Source: Pseudoalteromonas sp. GCY (GTDB lineage: Bacteria > Pseudomonadota > Gammaproteobacteria > Enterobacterales > Alteromonadaceae). Taken from it: a stretch of DNA of 64,000 nt. Both the position numbers and the translations under genes were made by a program. A model generated the notes under the pieces. The model saw nothing but the letters and a program-made list of their open reading frames with translations. It made no database searches and was not told the origin of the DNA. The stretch spans positions 2,805,501 to 2,869,500 of the forward strand of contig NZ_CP068023.1 of the NCBI RefSeq assembly GCF_016695175.1, read 5' to 3'. Below, piece after piece: positions 54,844 to 63,145 of this stretch (position 1 is the first letter of the stretch; each line of letters opens with the position of its first letter).

Positions 54844-56240
54844 TAGCTAAATACTCCATGAATATACCAATGGTTATTTTGCTCTCGAAATACCCATAAC
54901 CGCTGCGCTTGTTCATTTTGTACAATAAAATAATCTCGCTGGACTGGCTCACCGTCCCACCACCCTGAAGCGATACGCTCTGGACCAGAAATAATATTGA
55001 CTCTTTCACATAAAGGCTGTGGCTTCGGAAATAGGATGGTAGGTCTTAATTTACTCTTGAGTGTCGTGAAATGTGGCTCGTGGCTATAAGTGCTGGCCTT
55101 TTCAGGACGAGGATCGCCTGTAAGTTGTAAACCTTGCACTGCCTGCTCACCGAGCTTAGCACATAGAATAGCGCGCAGCCCTTGCGCTGACATCGCACTT
55201 TGCTGCGTTGAGAAGAGATCTTTTATTGTGGCATGCTGCGTTTCAAAAGCCTCAGCTTTGAGTGAAACACTTTGTACGGGTGCATCTAAGGTTATGGATT
55301 CTAGCTTGAGATTTAACAAGCGCTGCCAATTTGCCGCCTTATATTCAGGCTCCGCGCTGTTTAATGTGATCTCTAAAGCCTCTTTATCTCGAAGCGCTAA
55401 GGTAAAATAAAGCGTTCGAGTTACTAAGTTACGTTGCTGTAAGAATAATGCTAAACGCGATAGCAAATGCTCGATTGGCTTTTCTAACCAAGCCATTACT
55501 TCGACTTCGTAAAGTAAAGGTGCAGTAAGCTCAAAGGTTTCCGCAGGTTGGTAATAGTTAAGGGTTTCCTTTAGTTTTCCAAACAAGCAGCCTACATAAT
55601 GTACGAGTTCAGTATCAAAACGTTTAGCCAGCTCACTGAGTGCAAACTGCTCTAACTGCGCCACATTTTTAACTCCGGTGCGAGCAAGCAGCTCAATCAC
55701 CCGACTATCTAGACTTGTACGTGTTAGTCCAATTTTTCCCAAGTAATAACGCTTTTGGCACGGCGTTAACATAAGCACATTGCAATGCTCTCGCGCTAAG
55801 AGCTTAGCCATTATTGTGGACTCACCCATGCCGTAAGAATAACTCTTGCCAAGCTGCGCTAATTGTCCAGATATTACTTGCCAGTAACTTAGCAAATCAT
55901 GATAGAGCGACAGCATAGAATCGACTTTAAGCACAAGGCCATTAGGTTCATCGATTACAATATCTGCACTTACTTGATAAAGCATATTGGCAATTTCTAA
56001 TAGCTGTTGTCTTTCTAGAAGGTCGTCGTAGGGCAAAACATGAAGCTGTGTACACAATGCACAAGCAGTCCCAAGGCCCATTCCTATTTTTATACCTCGC
56101 TGCTGCGCTGCATCATTTAGCTGCACTATCTGGTTTTTGCGGCCATCAATAATAACAACGGGTGTAACAAAATCACCGGAAACCGTTTGCTTTGTCATTC
56201 CCTCTAGTTGCAGCATAGGAAAATAGAGATATAACCACAT
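54843..56240 (-). CDS. imuB: Y-family polymerase-like protein ImuB
   Basis: 465 residues. UmuC-like N-terminal palm (MWLYLYFPMLQLEG, VVIIDGRKNQIVQLNDAAQQRGIKIGMGLG) in which the catalytic acidic residues of true Y-family polymerases appear replaced, as is usual for ImuB. HhH and little-finger regions follow. ImuB bridges ImuA, DnaE2 and the beta clamp. Two bases separate it from imuA; it overlaps dnaE2 by one base. Confidence 0.93.
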   Translation of the reverse strand: MWLYLYFPMLQLEGMTKQTVSGDFVTPVVIIDGRKNQIVQLNDAAQQRGIKIGMGLGTACALCTQLHVLPYDDLLERQQLLEIANMLYQVSADIVIDEPNGLVLKVDSMLSLYHDLLSYWQVISGQLAQLGKSYSYGMGESTIMAKLLAREHCNVLMLTPCQKRYYLGKIGLTRTSLDSRVIELLARTGVKNVAQLEQFALSELAKRFDTELVHYVGCLFGKLKETLNYYQPAETFELTAPLLYEVEVMAWLEKPIEHLLSRLALFLQQRNLVTRTLYFTLALRDKEALEITLNSAEPEYKAANWQRLLNLKLESITLDAPVQSVSLKAEAFETQHATIKDLFSTQQSAMSAQGLRAILCAKLGEQAVQGLQLTGDPRPEKASTYSHEPHFTTLKSKLRPTILFPKPQPLCERVNIISGPERIASGWWDGEPVQRDYFIVQNEQAQRLWVFREQNNHWYIHGVFS

Positions 56241-56242
56241 AA

Positions 56243-56929
56243 CTAGCTCGTTAAACGCCGCTCATAGCCCGAAAATGCAACTATATTATCGCTAACATGA
56301 GGTAGATTTGGCTTTTCAAGCTCTGGCCAATAGTCGGGATTCTCTAGTTTAAGACTGCGATGTGCAAAGTGTCCCTTGTGCTTCTTTACTATCATATCCA
56401 AGCCGCTGCGCTGTGCTTGTAATGCCACTGAAAGTGTAAATGGTAAAGTCTGGGCGTACTGCGCTTGATACAAAGCAAATAACCTACAACCTCCCGCCTG
56501 TGCACCTAACTGCAAACGCTTTACAGCAGCAATAGAAAGCGCTTCGTGCCAAAGTACAAGCGCACTACACGCACCACTTTTTACACATTGTTCCGCAGCC
56601 CACAGTGCTTCTTTTTCACTTGGTGGCTGCAATATCATAAATTCACTCAGGTCTAACGATAAATAATGCAATGCCGCGGCATGTATTTGTCCTGGTGGAT
56701 TAATTAATACCTTCAAACGGTTATCATCCACAAAATGGGGCAATATCAACCTTAACTCCCCTATTCCCATTGCAGTTTTTACACCAATCACACCTTGTTG
56801 CGGCCAACCGCCACACAGCACATCATCAAGTGCAGCAAAGCGAGTACTGACGACATTATGCTGCACGGCCTGTCCACGCCCACGCCAAAGCAAGTTTTTA
56901 CGCTCAAGAAGATCTATATAATTCGCCAT
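56243..56929 (-). CDS. imuA: SOS mutagenesis accessory protein ImuA (SulA/RecA-like)
   Basis: 228 residues. RecA/SulA-like fold without a Walker A: RFAALDDVLCGGWPQQGVIGV, WAAEQCVKSGACSALVLWHEA, GGCRLFALYQAQ. Head of the imuA-imuB-dnaE2 operon; a LexA box lies 14 bases upstream of the ATG, so the operon should be induced by DNA damage. Confidence 0.93.
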   Translation of the reverse strand: MANYIDLLERKNLLWRGRGQAVQHNVVSTRFAALDDVLCGGWPQQGVIGVKTAMGIGELRLILPHFVDDNRLKVLINPPGQIHAAALHYLSLDLSEFMILQPPSEKEALWAAEQCVKSGACSALVLWHEALSIAAVKRLQLGAQAGGCRLFALYQAQYAQTLPFTLSVALQAQRSGLDMIVKKHKGHFAHRSLKLENPDYWPELEKPNLPHVSDNIVAFSGYERRLTS

Positions 56930-56942
56930 ACATCACCAAATA

Positions 56943-56958
56943 CTGTTTATATATACAG
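56943..56958 (-). promoter_or_regulatory. LexA (SOS) box upstream of imuA
   Basis: CTG-TTTATATATA-CAG fits the CTG-N10-CAG LexA consensus with the usual AT alternation. It is 14 bases from the imuA start, in place to block the imuA-imuB-dnaE2 promoter. Confidence 0.92.
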
Positions 56959-57310
56959 TATATTTAAATAAAGGCAGATCGCAAGTAGATCGCTAGAAAA
57001 GAGGCGAGTTAAAAATAACCATAGTTTGCGCTTTAAGTTAATCGTGTTTTGCTTAGGAGAAATGAGATCTACAAAGTGTATTTGTATAAAAGGCGACGAG
57101 AACTGAGACGTAAAACAATGAGTGTGGCGCGTAGATAATCGTCTTTTGACCTAGCTGAATGCTACCCACTTAGGCAACAGCTAACCAACTGAACTACCAC
57201 TTTCTTTACACTAAGCTGAGAAACGACAAGCGATGCTTATTTTACTTGTAGTAGGGCTATATTTTTAATTTTGAATAGTACAGGAAACTTGCTTAGAAGA
57301 AAATGCAAAC

Positions 57311-57400
57311 TGGCGGAGTGGACGGGACTCGAACCCGCGACCCCCGGCGTGACAGGCCGCTTTCTCTAAGGCAACAGCTAACCAACTGAACTACCACTTT
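57311..57400 (-). pseudogene. Decayed tRNA-Asp copy 1
   Basis: The 3' two-thirds, including anticodon loop, T arm and CCA, is identical to the intact tRNA-Asp. The D-loop/anticodon-stem junction carries an extra 13 bases, the first anticodon-stem pair is broken, and the acceptor 5' end reads AAAGTGG so two acceptor pairs are lost. It is unlikely to yield a functional tRNA. Confidence 0.85.
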
Positions 57401-57507
57401 CTTTACACTAAGCTGAGAAACGACAAGCGATGCTTATTTTACTTGTAGTAGGGCTATATTTTTAATTTTGAACAGTACAGGAAACTTGCTTAGAAGAAAA
57501 TGCAAAC

Positions 57508-57597
57508 TGGCGGAGTGGACGGGACTCGAACCCGCGCCCCCCGGTGTGACAGGCCGCTTTCTCTAAGGCAACAGCTAACCAACTGAACTACCACTTT
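57508..57597 (-). pseudogene. Decayed tRNA-Asp copy 2
   Basis: Same insertion and acceptor damage as copy 1, plus two substitutions: one in the variable/T-stem region (GCGCCC for GCGACC on the plus strand) and one in the anticodon stem (GGTGTGAC for GGCGTGAC). It is more degraded than copy 1. Confidence 0.85.
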
Positions 57598-57705
57598 CTT
57601 TACACTAAGCTGAAAAACGACAAAGCGATGCTTATTTTACTTGTAATAGGGCTATATTTTTAATTTTGAACAGTACAGGAAACTTGCTTAGAAGAAAATG
57701 CAAAC

Positions 57706-57782
57706 TGGCGGAGTGGACGGGACTCGAACCCGCGACCCCCGGCGTGACAGGCCGGTATTCTAACCAACTGAACTACCACTCC
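57706..57782 (-). tRNA. tRNA-Asp (GUC), intact copy 7 from the promoter
   Basis: 77 bases with encoded CCA. Acceptor GGAGTGG/CCACTCC, D arm, anticodon loop CTGTCAC (anticodon GTC) in stem CCGG...CCGG, T arm GGGTTCGAGTCCC. It is the last intact copy of the array and abuts the tandem repeat. Confidence 0.96.
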
Positions 57783-57811
57783 GCAGTGATAGATTTGCAA
57801 GATATCTTAAA

Positions 57812-57888
57812 TGGCGGAGTGGACGGGACTCGAACCCGCGACCCCCGGCGTGACAGGCCGGTATTCTAACCAACTGAACTACCACTCC
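57812..57888 (-). tRNA. tRNA-Asp (GUC), intact copy 6
   Basis: Identical to the other intact copies over 77 bases, CCA encoded. Spacer to the next copy is ~29-41 bases of unrelated AT-rich sequence. Confidence 0.97.
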
Positions 57889-57929
57889 GCAGAGATATCT
57901 TAATGACATTATTTTACTCGTTTTAGTGT

Positions 57930-58006
57930 TGGCGGAGTGGACGGGACTCGAACCCGCGACCCCCGGCGTGACAGGCCGGTATTCTAACCAACTGAACTAC
58001 CACTCC
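57930..58006 (-). tRNA. tRNA-Asp (GUC), intact copy 5
   Basis: Identical 77-base tRNA with encoded CCA and GTC anticodon. Confidence 0.97.
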
Positions 58007-58055
58007 AGCGAGTAAACAAGCTGTCATAAAGCTTGAATATAGTTATGCGATACAT

Positions 58056-58132
58056 TGGCGGAGTGGACGGGACTCGAACCCGCGACCCCCGGCGTGACAG
58101 GCCGGTATTCTAACCAACTGAACTACCACTCC
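58056..58132 (-). tRNA. tRNA-Asp (GUC), intact copy 4
   Basis: Identical 77-base tRNA with encoded CCA and GTC anticodon. Confidence 0.97.
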
Positions 58133-58164
58133 ACTGAGTATTCGCATTTTTTGCTTCGAAGTGT

Positions 58165-58241
58165 TGGCGGAGTGGACGGGACTCGAACCCGCGACCCCCG
58201 GCGTGACAGGCCGGTATTCTAACCAACTGAACTACCACTCC
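58165..58241 (-). tRNA. tRNA-Asp (GUC), intact copy 3
   Basis: Identical 77-base tRNA with encoded CCA and GTC anticodon. Confidence 0.97.
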
Positions 58242-58273
58242 ATAAGAAGCAAATGCACGTTTGTAATAAGTAT

Positions 58274-58350
58274 TGGCGGAGTGGACGGGACTCGAACCCG
58301 CGACCCCCGGCGTGACAGGCCGGTATTCTAACCAACTGAACTACCACTCC
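58274..58350 (-). tRNA. tRNA-Asp (GUC), intact copy 2
   Basis: Identical 77-base tRNA with encoded CCA and GTC anticodon. Confidence 0.97.
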
Positions 58351-58380
58351 AGCGCGACTTATTGATACTACGAAGAAATT

Positions 58381-58457
58381 TGGCGGAGTGGACGGGACTC
58401 GAACCCGCGACCCCCGGCGTGACAGGCCGGTATTCTAACCAACTGAACTACCACTCC
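58381..58457 (-). tRNA. tRNA-Asp (GUC), intact copy 1, promoter-proximal
   Basis: Identical 77-base tRNA with encoded CCA and GTC anticodon. It is the first of the array, ~55 bases after the -10 box. Confidence 0.97.
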
Positions 58458-58511
58458 GCGTCATATTCTTGCAGCATTTGCTGTAAGGTGTGCTCCCTGA
58501 CAGCGGCGTGA

Positions 58512-58540
58512 ATAATACGAATGACCCCCTCATGAGTCAA
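58512..58540 (-). promoter_or_regulatory. Strong promoter of the tRNA-Asp array
   Basis: On the minus strand TTGACT (58540-58535), 17 bases, TATTAT (58517-58512), then TCACGCCGC, a GC-rich discriminator as in stringently controlled tRNA promoters. It is the only clear promoter before the seven tRNA genes, so one long precursor is expected. Confidence 0.82.
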
Positions 58541-58567
58541 CCGTTTTTTGAAAAAAAACCGTGTTTT

Positions 58568-59938
58568 TTAGTTATCTTTCATGGAAAGGTTCAAAATATC
58601 ACCTGATTTGTCATTTTTTGAACCATTACCAGCTGCGCTATTTTCAGATGGCCCTAAATCATCAAGATCAATCACTTCTTCGGTTTTCTTAAATGGATTC
58701 TTTGGCATTGGTACTTTTAGTCTAATTGGCTTTTTTTGCACCAAAATACGAATGGCTAACCAACCGAGCAATAATACAACTAAGTTACCAGCAACAATAA
58801 TACTGACTAATAGGGCTGTGCTTATAGTCGGCTCTGGTTCTGGCTCAGGTTGTTTCACTGCAGGTAACGCAGCGGCTTCCAATTCAGGCACTTTTTCAAT
58901 GGGTCTTTCAATTTCAAAATTGTAGTTTGGCAGCGTTGCCATAAACTCACGGCCATTGATATTTTCACCAAATGCGGAGATTTCTACACTATAACGCCCC
59001 CAATCATAATTCTTGATTGGCAGCTGACGATAAAGCCGCTCTTCTGCATCTAAGGTAAACATCTGCTCTTCACCATTGGGGTAAAAGATTTTACCCTGTA
59101 GCAATATGGTCTCAGGTTTCACAACCGTGTCGTCTATCGTAATAGTAAGGCCATGTTCAAGCTCGTTTTCACCCGCTAGCATCAATTCAAAGTTGAATGG
59201 CGGCTCAGCGATAACAATAGGTGATTTGATCACTCTTCTTTTTAGAATGGGCGTTTCAATGAAGAATTCAGGCTGCCACTCTCCCGCTGGAAAGTTTAAT
59301 TTAAACTCACCAGTAAAAATTCCATCCAAGGGTCTTTCATCAAACTCTCGGCCATCATCTTTAAAGTCGGTCACGCTTTGCGTACCTGCACCAAAGTTGG
59401 CATATTCATCGTTATTGGTACTAGAGAACTCCACATACAAAGTCACGACATCCCGGAAGTAACCCACGTCAATCGGCCTGCCATCATTAGTCACACGCCC
59501 AGTTACCTTCAGCACTTCACCACGGAACAATAGCGGGGGCAAAGCTTCAACTTCGAGCTCAATGTCACCAAGCACCATTATGCGGCTATTTTTTTGGATC
59601 TGTCCGATGACTTGCCAAGGGCCTGGCGTTGGGTTCTTTAGAATGATCAAGTCATAACTGACTTCGTCGTACCATTGCAGTGCATCATTATCCAGCGAAC
59701 TGGTCGCATAATATTTACTACCATCAGGCTTCACAAGTACCACGGCGGGAGCGCCAGGAGCGCGAAAAAACAGTAAAGTGATCTCTTCAATATTATAATC
59801 AATGCGAAAACGGTTATCTAAAAGAGGGATTTCATTTACCTTACCGTCCCGCTGCAACATCGTTATCTGGGGTGTTTGAGCGCCAACAACCGTACTTACT
59901 AGCAGTACAAACCCCAAGATAAGCTGTTTTAGATTCAT
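58568..59938 (-). CDS. TIGR03503-type exported membrane protein
   Basis: 456 residues. Signal peptide ends at VVGAQ (residue ~20). A large beta-rich periplasmic region (LFFRAPGAPAVVLVKPDGSK, PLLFRGEVLKVTGRV, YDWGRYSVEISAFGENING) is followed by a Pro/Glu linker, one membrane span (ALLVSIIVAGNLVVLLLGWLA, ~390-410) and a cytosolic acidic tail. It matches the TIGR03503 family of unknown function found in Alteromonadales and Vibrionales. A T-rich hairpin (ACGG/CCGT flanking) at ~58541-58567 lies past its stop and may end its transcript before the tRNA promoter. Confidence 0.82.
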   Translation of the reverse strand: MNLKQLILGFVLLVSTVVGAQTPQITMLQRDGKVNEIPLLDNRFRIDYNIEEITLLFFRAPGAPAVVLVKPDGSKYYATSSLDNDALQWYDEVSYDLIILKNPTPGPWQVIGQIQKNSRIMVLGDIELEVEALPPLLFRGEVLKVTGRVTNDGRPIDVGYFRDVVTLYVEFSSTNNDEYANFGAGTQSVTDFKDDGREFDERPLDGIFTGEFKLNFPAGEWQPEFFIETPILKRRVIKSPIVIAEPPFNFELMLAGENELEHGLTITIDDTVVKPETILLQGKIFYPNGEEQMFTLDAEERLYRQLPIKNYDWGRYSVEISAFGENINGREFMATLPNYNFEIERPIEKVPELEAAALPAVKQPEPEPEPTISTALLVSIIVAGNLVVLLLGWLAIRILVQKKPIRLKVPMPKNPFKKTEEVIDLDDLGPSENSAAGNGSKNDKSGDILNLSMKDN

Positions 59939-60025
59939 GCATTAACCCTACATTGCGTTGATGGCCTGAGTGATCTTTTTTGGAGTTAAGCGTCTACTCC
60001 ACCCCAACGATACCGATTATATTCA

Positions 60026-60736
60026 TTATTGTTGCCACAGACTTTGTCCACAAGCTTTGTTTACAAGCTCTAAACGTTCTGTATGTGCTTGTTCTTCATC
60101 GGCAGAAGCACGTAAAACTTTAAGTGCAGGGCGATTACTGTCTAAACGAATAATGCCACCGGCTGAGTTAGCCTTGTCACCTTTATTTTGATTCGCCAAA
60201 TTCAGCTTTTTTTGGCCTCCCGTCATCGACAGGTAAACATCAGCAAGGATCTCGGAATCCAGCAAAGCGCCGTGCAGCGTACGCTTTGAGTTATCGATAT
60301 CGTAGCGACGGCAAAGCGCATCTAGGCTGTTCTTCTGGCCCGGATGAAGATCCCTTGCCATCACCAAAGTATCTAGCACTTGGCAATAGTCATGTGTAGC
60401 AGGAAAGCCTTGGTTTAACTTAGCAAACTCATGGTCCATAAAGCCGACGTCGAACGGCGCGTTATGAATGACAAGCTCAGCCCCTTTAATATAGTCAAAA
60501 AACTCTTGCGCAATTTGATGGAAAAAAGGCTTATCGCGTAAAAATTCATTGGTGATACCGTGAACATCAATGGCTTCTTCTTCAATGTCGCGCTGAGGGT
60601 TAATATATACGTGGAAGTTATTCCCCGTTAGTCTGCGATTGACCAGCTCAACACAACCAATTTCAATGATCCTGTGCCCTGCTTTAGGATCAATACCTGT
60701 GGTTTCTGTATCCAGTACTATTTGCCGTGTGTGCAT
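60026..60736 (-). CDS. dnaQ: DNA polymerase III epsilon subunit (3'-5' exonuclease)
   Basis: 236 residues. DEDDh exonuclease motifs: [38 protein letters not shown], and [16 protein letters not shown]-terminal tail that binds the alpha subunit ends QSLWQQ. Proofreading subunit of the replicase. Divergent from rnhA (69-base gap), as in E. coli, with tRNA-Asp nearby there too. Confidence 0.97.
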   Translation of the reverse strand: MHTRQIVLDTETTGIDPKAGHRIIEIGCVELVNRRLTGNNFHVYINPQRDIEEEAIDVHGITNEFLRDKPFFHQIAQEFFDYIKGAELVIHNAPFDVGFMDHEFAKLNQGFPATHDYCQVLDTLVMARDLHPGQKNSLDALCRRYDIDNSKRTLHGALLDSEILADVYLSMTGGQKKLNLANQNKGDKANSAGGIIRLDSNRPALKVLRASADEEQAHTERLELVNKACGQSLWQQ

Positions 60737-60805
60737 ATCGTTGCCCGCTTAACTTTGCTATTATTTTGCCCTATTCGCACATTTTACATAAAAATAGGCA
60801 ATTCA

Positions 60806-61276
60806 GTGCAAAAAACCGTAGAGATTTATACCGATGGCTCGTGTTTAGGCAATCCAGGTCCAGGTGGTTATGGTGTTTACCTTTCCTATCAAGGACATGA
60901 AAAAGAAATGAGTGCAGGGTATAAACTCACAACCAATAACAGAATGGAAATGCTTGCAGCCATTGTTGCACTCGAAACATTAAAGCGTCCCTGCGATATC
61001 ATTCTCTATACCGACAGCCAATATGTTAAGCAAGGCATTGAGTCTTGGCTTGAAAATTGGAAAAAGCGCAATTGGAAAACCGCAGCCAAACAACCGGTAA
61101 AAAATGTCGATTTATGGCAAAGACTGGACGCCGCCACCAGCCGGCACACGATCCAATGGCGCTGGGTAAAAGGCCATGCTGGAAATAAATACAATGAACT
61201 TGTTGATGACTTAGCACGTGAAGCGGCTTCGGGTTCAAACCTACTTGTAGATGAAGGCTACGAAGCCAGCGTCTAA
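60806..61276 (+). CDS. rnhA: Ribonuclease HI
   Basis: 156 residues from the GTG at 60806; the longer frame from 60674 overlaps dnaQ. Catalytic D-E-D-D set: [60 protein letters not shown]. It degrades RNA in RNA-DNA hybrids. Confidence 0.97.
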   Translation: MQKTVEIYTDGSCLGNPGPGGYGVYLSYQGHEKEMSAGYKLTTNNRMEMLAAIVALETLKRPCDIILYTDSQYVKQGIESWLENWKKRNWKTAAKQPVKNVDLWQRLDAATSRHTIQWRWVKGHAGNKYNELVDDLAREAASGSNLLVDEGYEASV

Positions 61277-61348
61277 CCAACCTTCAAGGGAGTTATTCGA
61301 TAACAAAATAACAGCTCCCTTAAAATTTATCTTAAGTGATAACACTCG

Positions 61349-62098
61349 TTATTCTTTGTCTTGGCAGGTTTGCCTGAGTCCAGCTCCTTTCACAGCGGGA
61401 GTCCACTTAGGCTTTACATGCCACTTGGGTTTGATCGGAGTGAGCGGCATCACCCGCTTTCTTGCCACCAGCATATACACACTCCCCATCGGTTTTAAGT
61501 AATGACGACAAAAGCGGCGCCATGGCGCAAAACGTGAAAGCCTTGAGCCTCGCGCTAAAGACGCATAGATAAAGCGCTCGTCACCAACAATTTCAAACCC
61601 CAGTAAATCTAGCCAATCCTTCACCCGCGATGGAGTAAAGAAACGCCCTGACCAAGGCAGTTTTTCTTTACTAAAGGGAAGCATTTGTGCCACGCCACAT
61701 AAACTAAATGGATTAAAACCTGAGATCACAATATAACCACCAGGAATAAGCGTGCGATGGGCTTCACGTAGAATATGATGCGGATCGGAATGATATTCTA
61801 AACACTGACTTAAAATACAAGCATCGACTGAGTTTTCGTAAAAAGGTAACTCGTCAATTTCAGCAAATACCCCGACATGTTTACCTTGTGGAGCAACACA
61901 AACTTGATGCTTAATCGGGCTGGCAGAGGTATTCATTTGACCGCTCAAACAGCCGAGTTTTAGCATGTGGTAACCAAACATTCTTGGTAGCCATTCATCC
62001 AGTCGTTTTTGGATCCCCACTTTTAAATACTCACCGTGAGGAAAGTCTTGCCACTCATCGGGTTTGGGTCCTTGTAAAAAACTTAACGCTGGTTTCAT
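61349..62098 (-). CDS. Class I SAM-dependent methyltransferase, YafS-like
   Basis: 249 residues. Methyltransferase_11 core: HMLKLGCLSGQ (motif I in altered form), IDELPFYENSVDACILSQCLEY, ILREAHRTLIPGGYIVISGFNP. The position between rnhA and gloB matches E. coli yafS, a putative methyltransferase of unknown substrate. Convergent with rnhA, divergent from gloB. Confidence 0.85.
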   Translation of the reverse strand: MKPALSFLQGPKPDEWQDFPHGEYLKVGIQKRLDEWLPRMFGYHMLKLGCLSGQMNTSASPIKHQVCVAPQGKHVGVFAEIDELPFYENSVDACILSQCLEYHSDPHHILREAHRTLIPGGYIVISGFNPFSLCGVAQMLPFSKEKLPWSGRFFTPSRVKDWLDLLGFEIVGDERFIYASLARGSRLSRFAPWRRFCRHYLKPMGSVYMLVARKRVMPLTPIKPKWHVKPKWTPAVKGAGLRQTCQDKE

Positions 62099-62150
62099 TT
62101 ACTAAGCTCGTTATACTGGTGTTATTAATCACTTTATAGAGCATTGCGTT

Positions 62151-62918
62151 ATGGTGCAAGTCGATGCAATCAAAGCATTTAATGACAATTATATCTGGGT
62201 GATAAAAGACCCTCTAAGTTCAAACTGTTGGGTGGTTGACCCAGGTGACGAACAACCTGTTTTAGATTACCTCACCAAATTTGATTTAACACTCCAAGGC
62301 ATATTAGTCACCCATCACCATTGGGATCATACCGATGGCATTGCCCCGCTTTTATCACATTTTCCCAGCTTAACAGTCTATGGACCTAAAGATGGTAAAT
62401 ATAAAGGCATTACTCATGGCCTTAGTGAACACGATAAGATCACGCTTTTCGATATCACGCTGAACATTATTGCCACCCCAGGTCACACGTTAGACCATAT
62501 CTGTTATGTAAATGATGAGCTGGCTTTTACCGGTGATACGTTATTCAATGCTGGTTGCGGCAGACTTTTTGAGGGAACACCTAGCCAAATGTGGCACTCC
62601 TTTGAAAAACTACTCACTCTACCCGGTACATGCAAAGTATATTGCACACACGAATACACACTCGCGAATCTTGCTTTTGCTGAGGCTGTCGAGCCCACTA
62701 ACCAAGCACTAACCCAGTATCACCAACAAGCAAAGTCATTACGTGCCAATAACGAGCGCACAGTACCTACAACAATTGAACAGCAAAAAGCAATCAATCC
62801 TTTTGTACGTGCCACGAATGAAGCCATTCTCACCCATGTACCAACGCAATTTATCGTGTCAGAAAATACACCTGAAGCTCGCTTTAGAGCGCTGAGAAAA
62901 TGGAAAGATAACTTCTAA
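62151..62918 (+). CDS. gloB: Hydroxyacylglutathione hydrolase (glyoxalase II)
   Basis: 255 residues. Metallo-beta-lactamase fold with the two-metal motif VTHHHWDHTDG, TPGHTLDHIC, FTGDTLFNAGCGRLFEGT and YCTHEYTLANLAFA, and the C-terminal HAGH domain ending EARFRALRKWKDNF. It hydrolyses S-lactoylglutathione in methylglyoxal detoxification. Adjacent to mltD and yafS as in E. coli. Confidence 0.98.
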   Translation: MVQVDAIKAFNDNYIWVIKDPLSSNCWVVDPGDEQPVLDYLTKFDLTLQGILVTHHHWDHTDGIAPLLSHFPSLTVYGPKDGKYKGITHGLSEHDKITLFDITLNIIATPGHTLDHICYVNDELAFTGDTLFNAGCGRLFEGTPSQMWHSFEKLLTLPGTCKVYCTHEYTLANLAFAEAVEPTNQALTQYHQQAKSLRANNERTVPTTIEQQKAINPFVRATNEAILTHVPTQFIVSENTPEARFRALRKWKDNF

Positions 62919-62942
62919 AATATTCAATAGTGACCTAATGTA

Positions 62943-62968
62943 ACGCCAAAATGACGCTTTTTTGGCGT
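62943..62968 (+). terminator. Hairpin after gloB
   Basis: The stem ACGCCAAAA / TTTTGGCGT with an 8-base loop begins 25 bases past the gloB stop. The T run is inside the stem's 3' arm; little follows it, so strength is uncertain. Confidence 0.55.
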
Positions 62969-63090
62969 ACTTACACGGGAAGTATTGAATAAATTATCTA
63001 TTTTCTTTGCAATACCGCCATAGATAAGCATATCTAACGATTTTTACGAAGTCGAAATAAAATAATAAAGAAGCTTTAAATGCTGAAACA

Positions 63091-63115
63091 AACTCGGTAA
63101 TATTGCCGAGTTTTT
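63091..63115 (+). terminator. Terminator-like hairpin in front of mltD
   Basis: The stem AACTCGG / CCGAGTT with an 8-base loop is followed by TTT and lies only ~30 bases before the mltD ATG. It could be a second gloB terminator or an attenuator in the mltD leader. Confidence 0.6.
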
Positions 63116-63145
63116 GTCCGAACCCCCAAGCAAAAGAACGCATTT

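Larger units (their letters stand above)
57172..57705 (-). repeat. ~197-bp tandem repeats carrying tRNA-Asp pseudogenes
   Basis: Units run 57311-57507 (197 bases) and 57508-57705 (198 bases), preceded by a partial unit at 57172-57310 that lacks the 3' half of the tRNA part. Each unit is a decayed tRNA-Asp plus the same ~107-base AT-rich spacer. Units differ by only a few bases, so the duplication is recent. The intact tRNA at 57706 follows directly. The rest of 56959-57171 shows no gene. Confidence 0.88.

Noticed and set aside
57666..57869. Small ORF on the plus strand with the string WTGLEPATPG
   Set aside because: It is the antisense translation of two tRNA-Asp genes. This kind of false protein is common in annotations; not a gene.
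57172..58457. Regularly spaced near-identical units suggesting a CRISPR array
   Set aside because: The repeats are 77-base tRNA genes with cloverleaf structure and CCA, and spacers differ in length; no cas genes.
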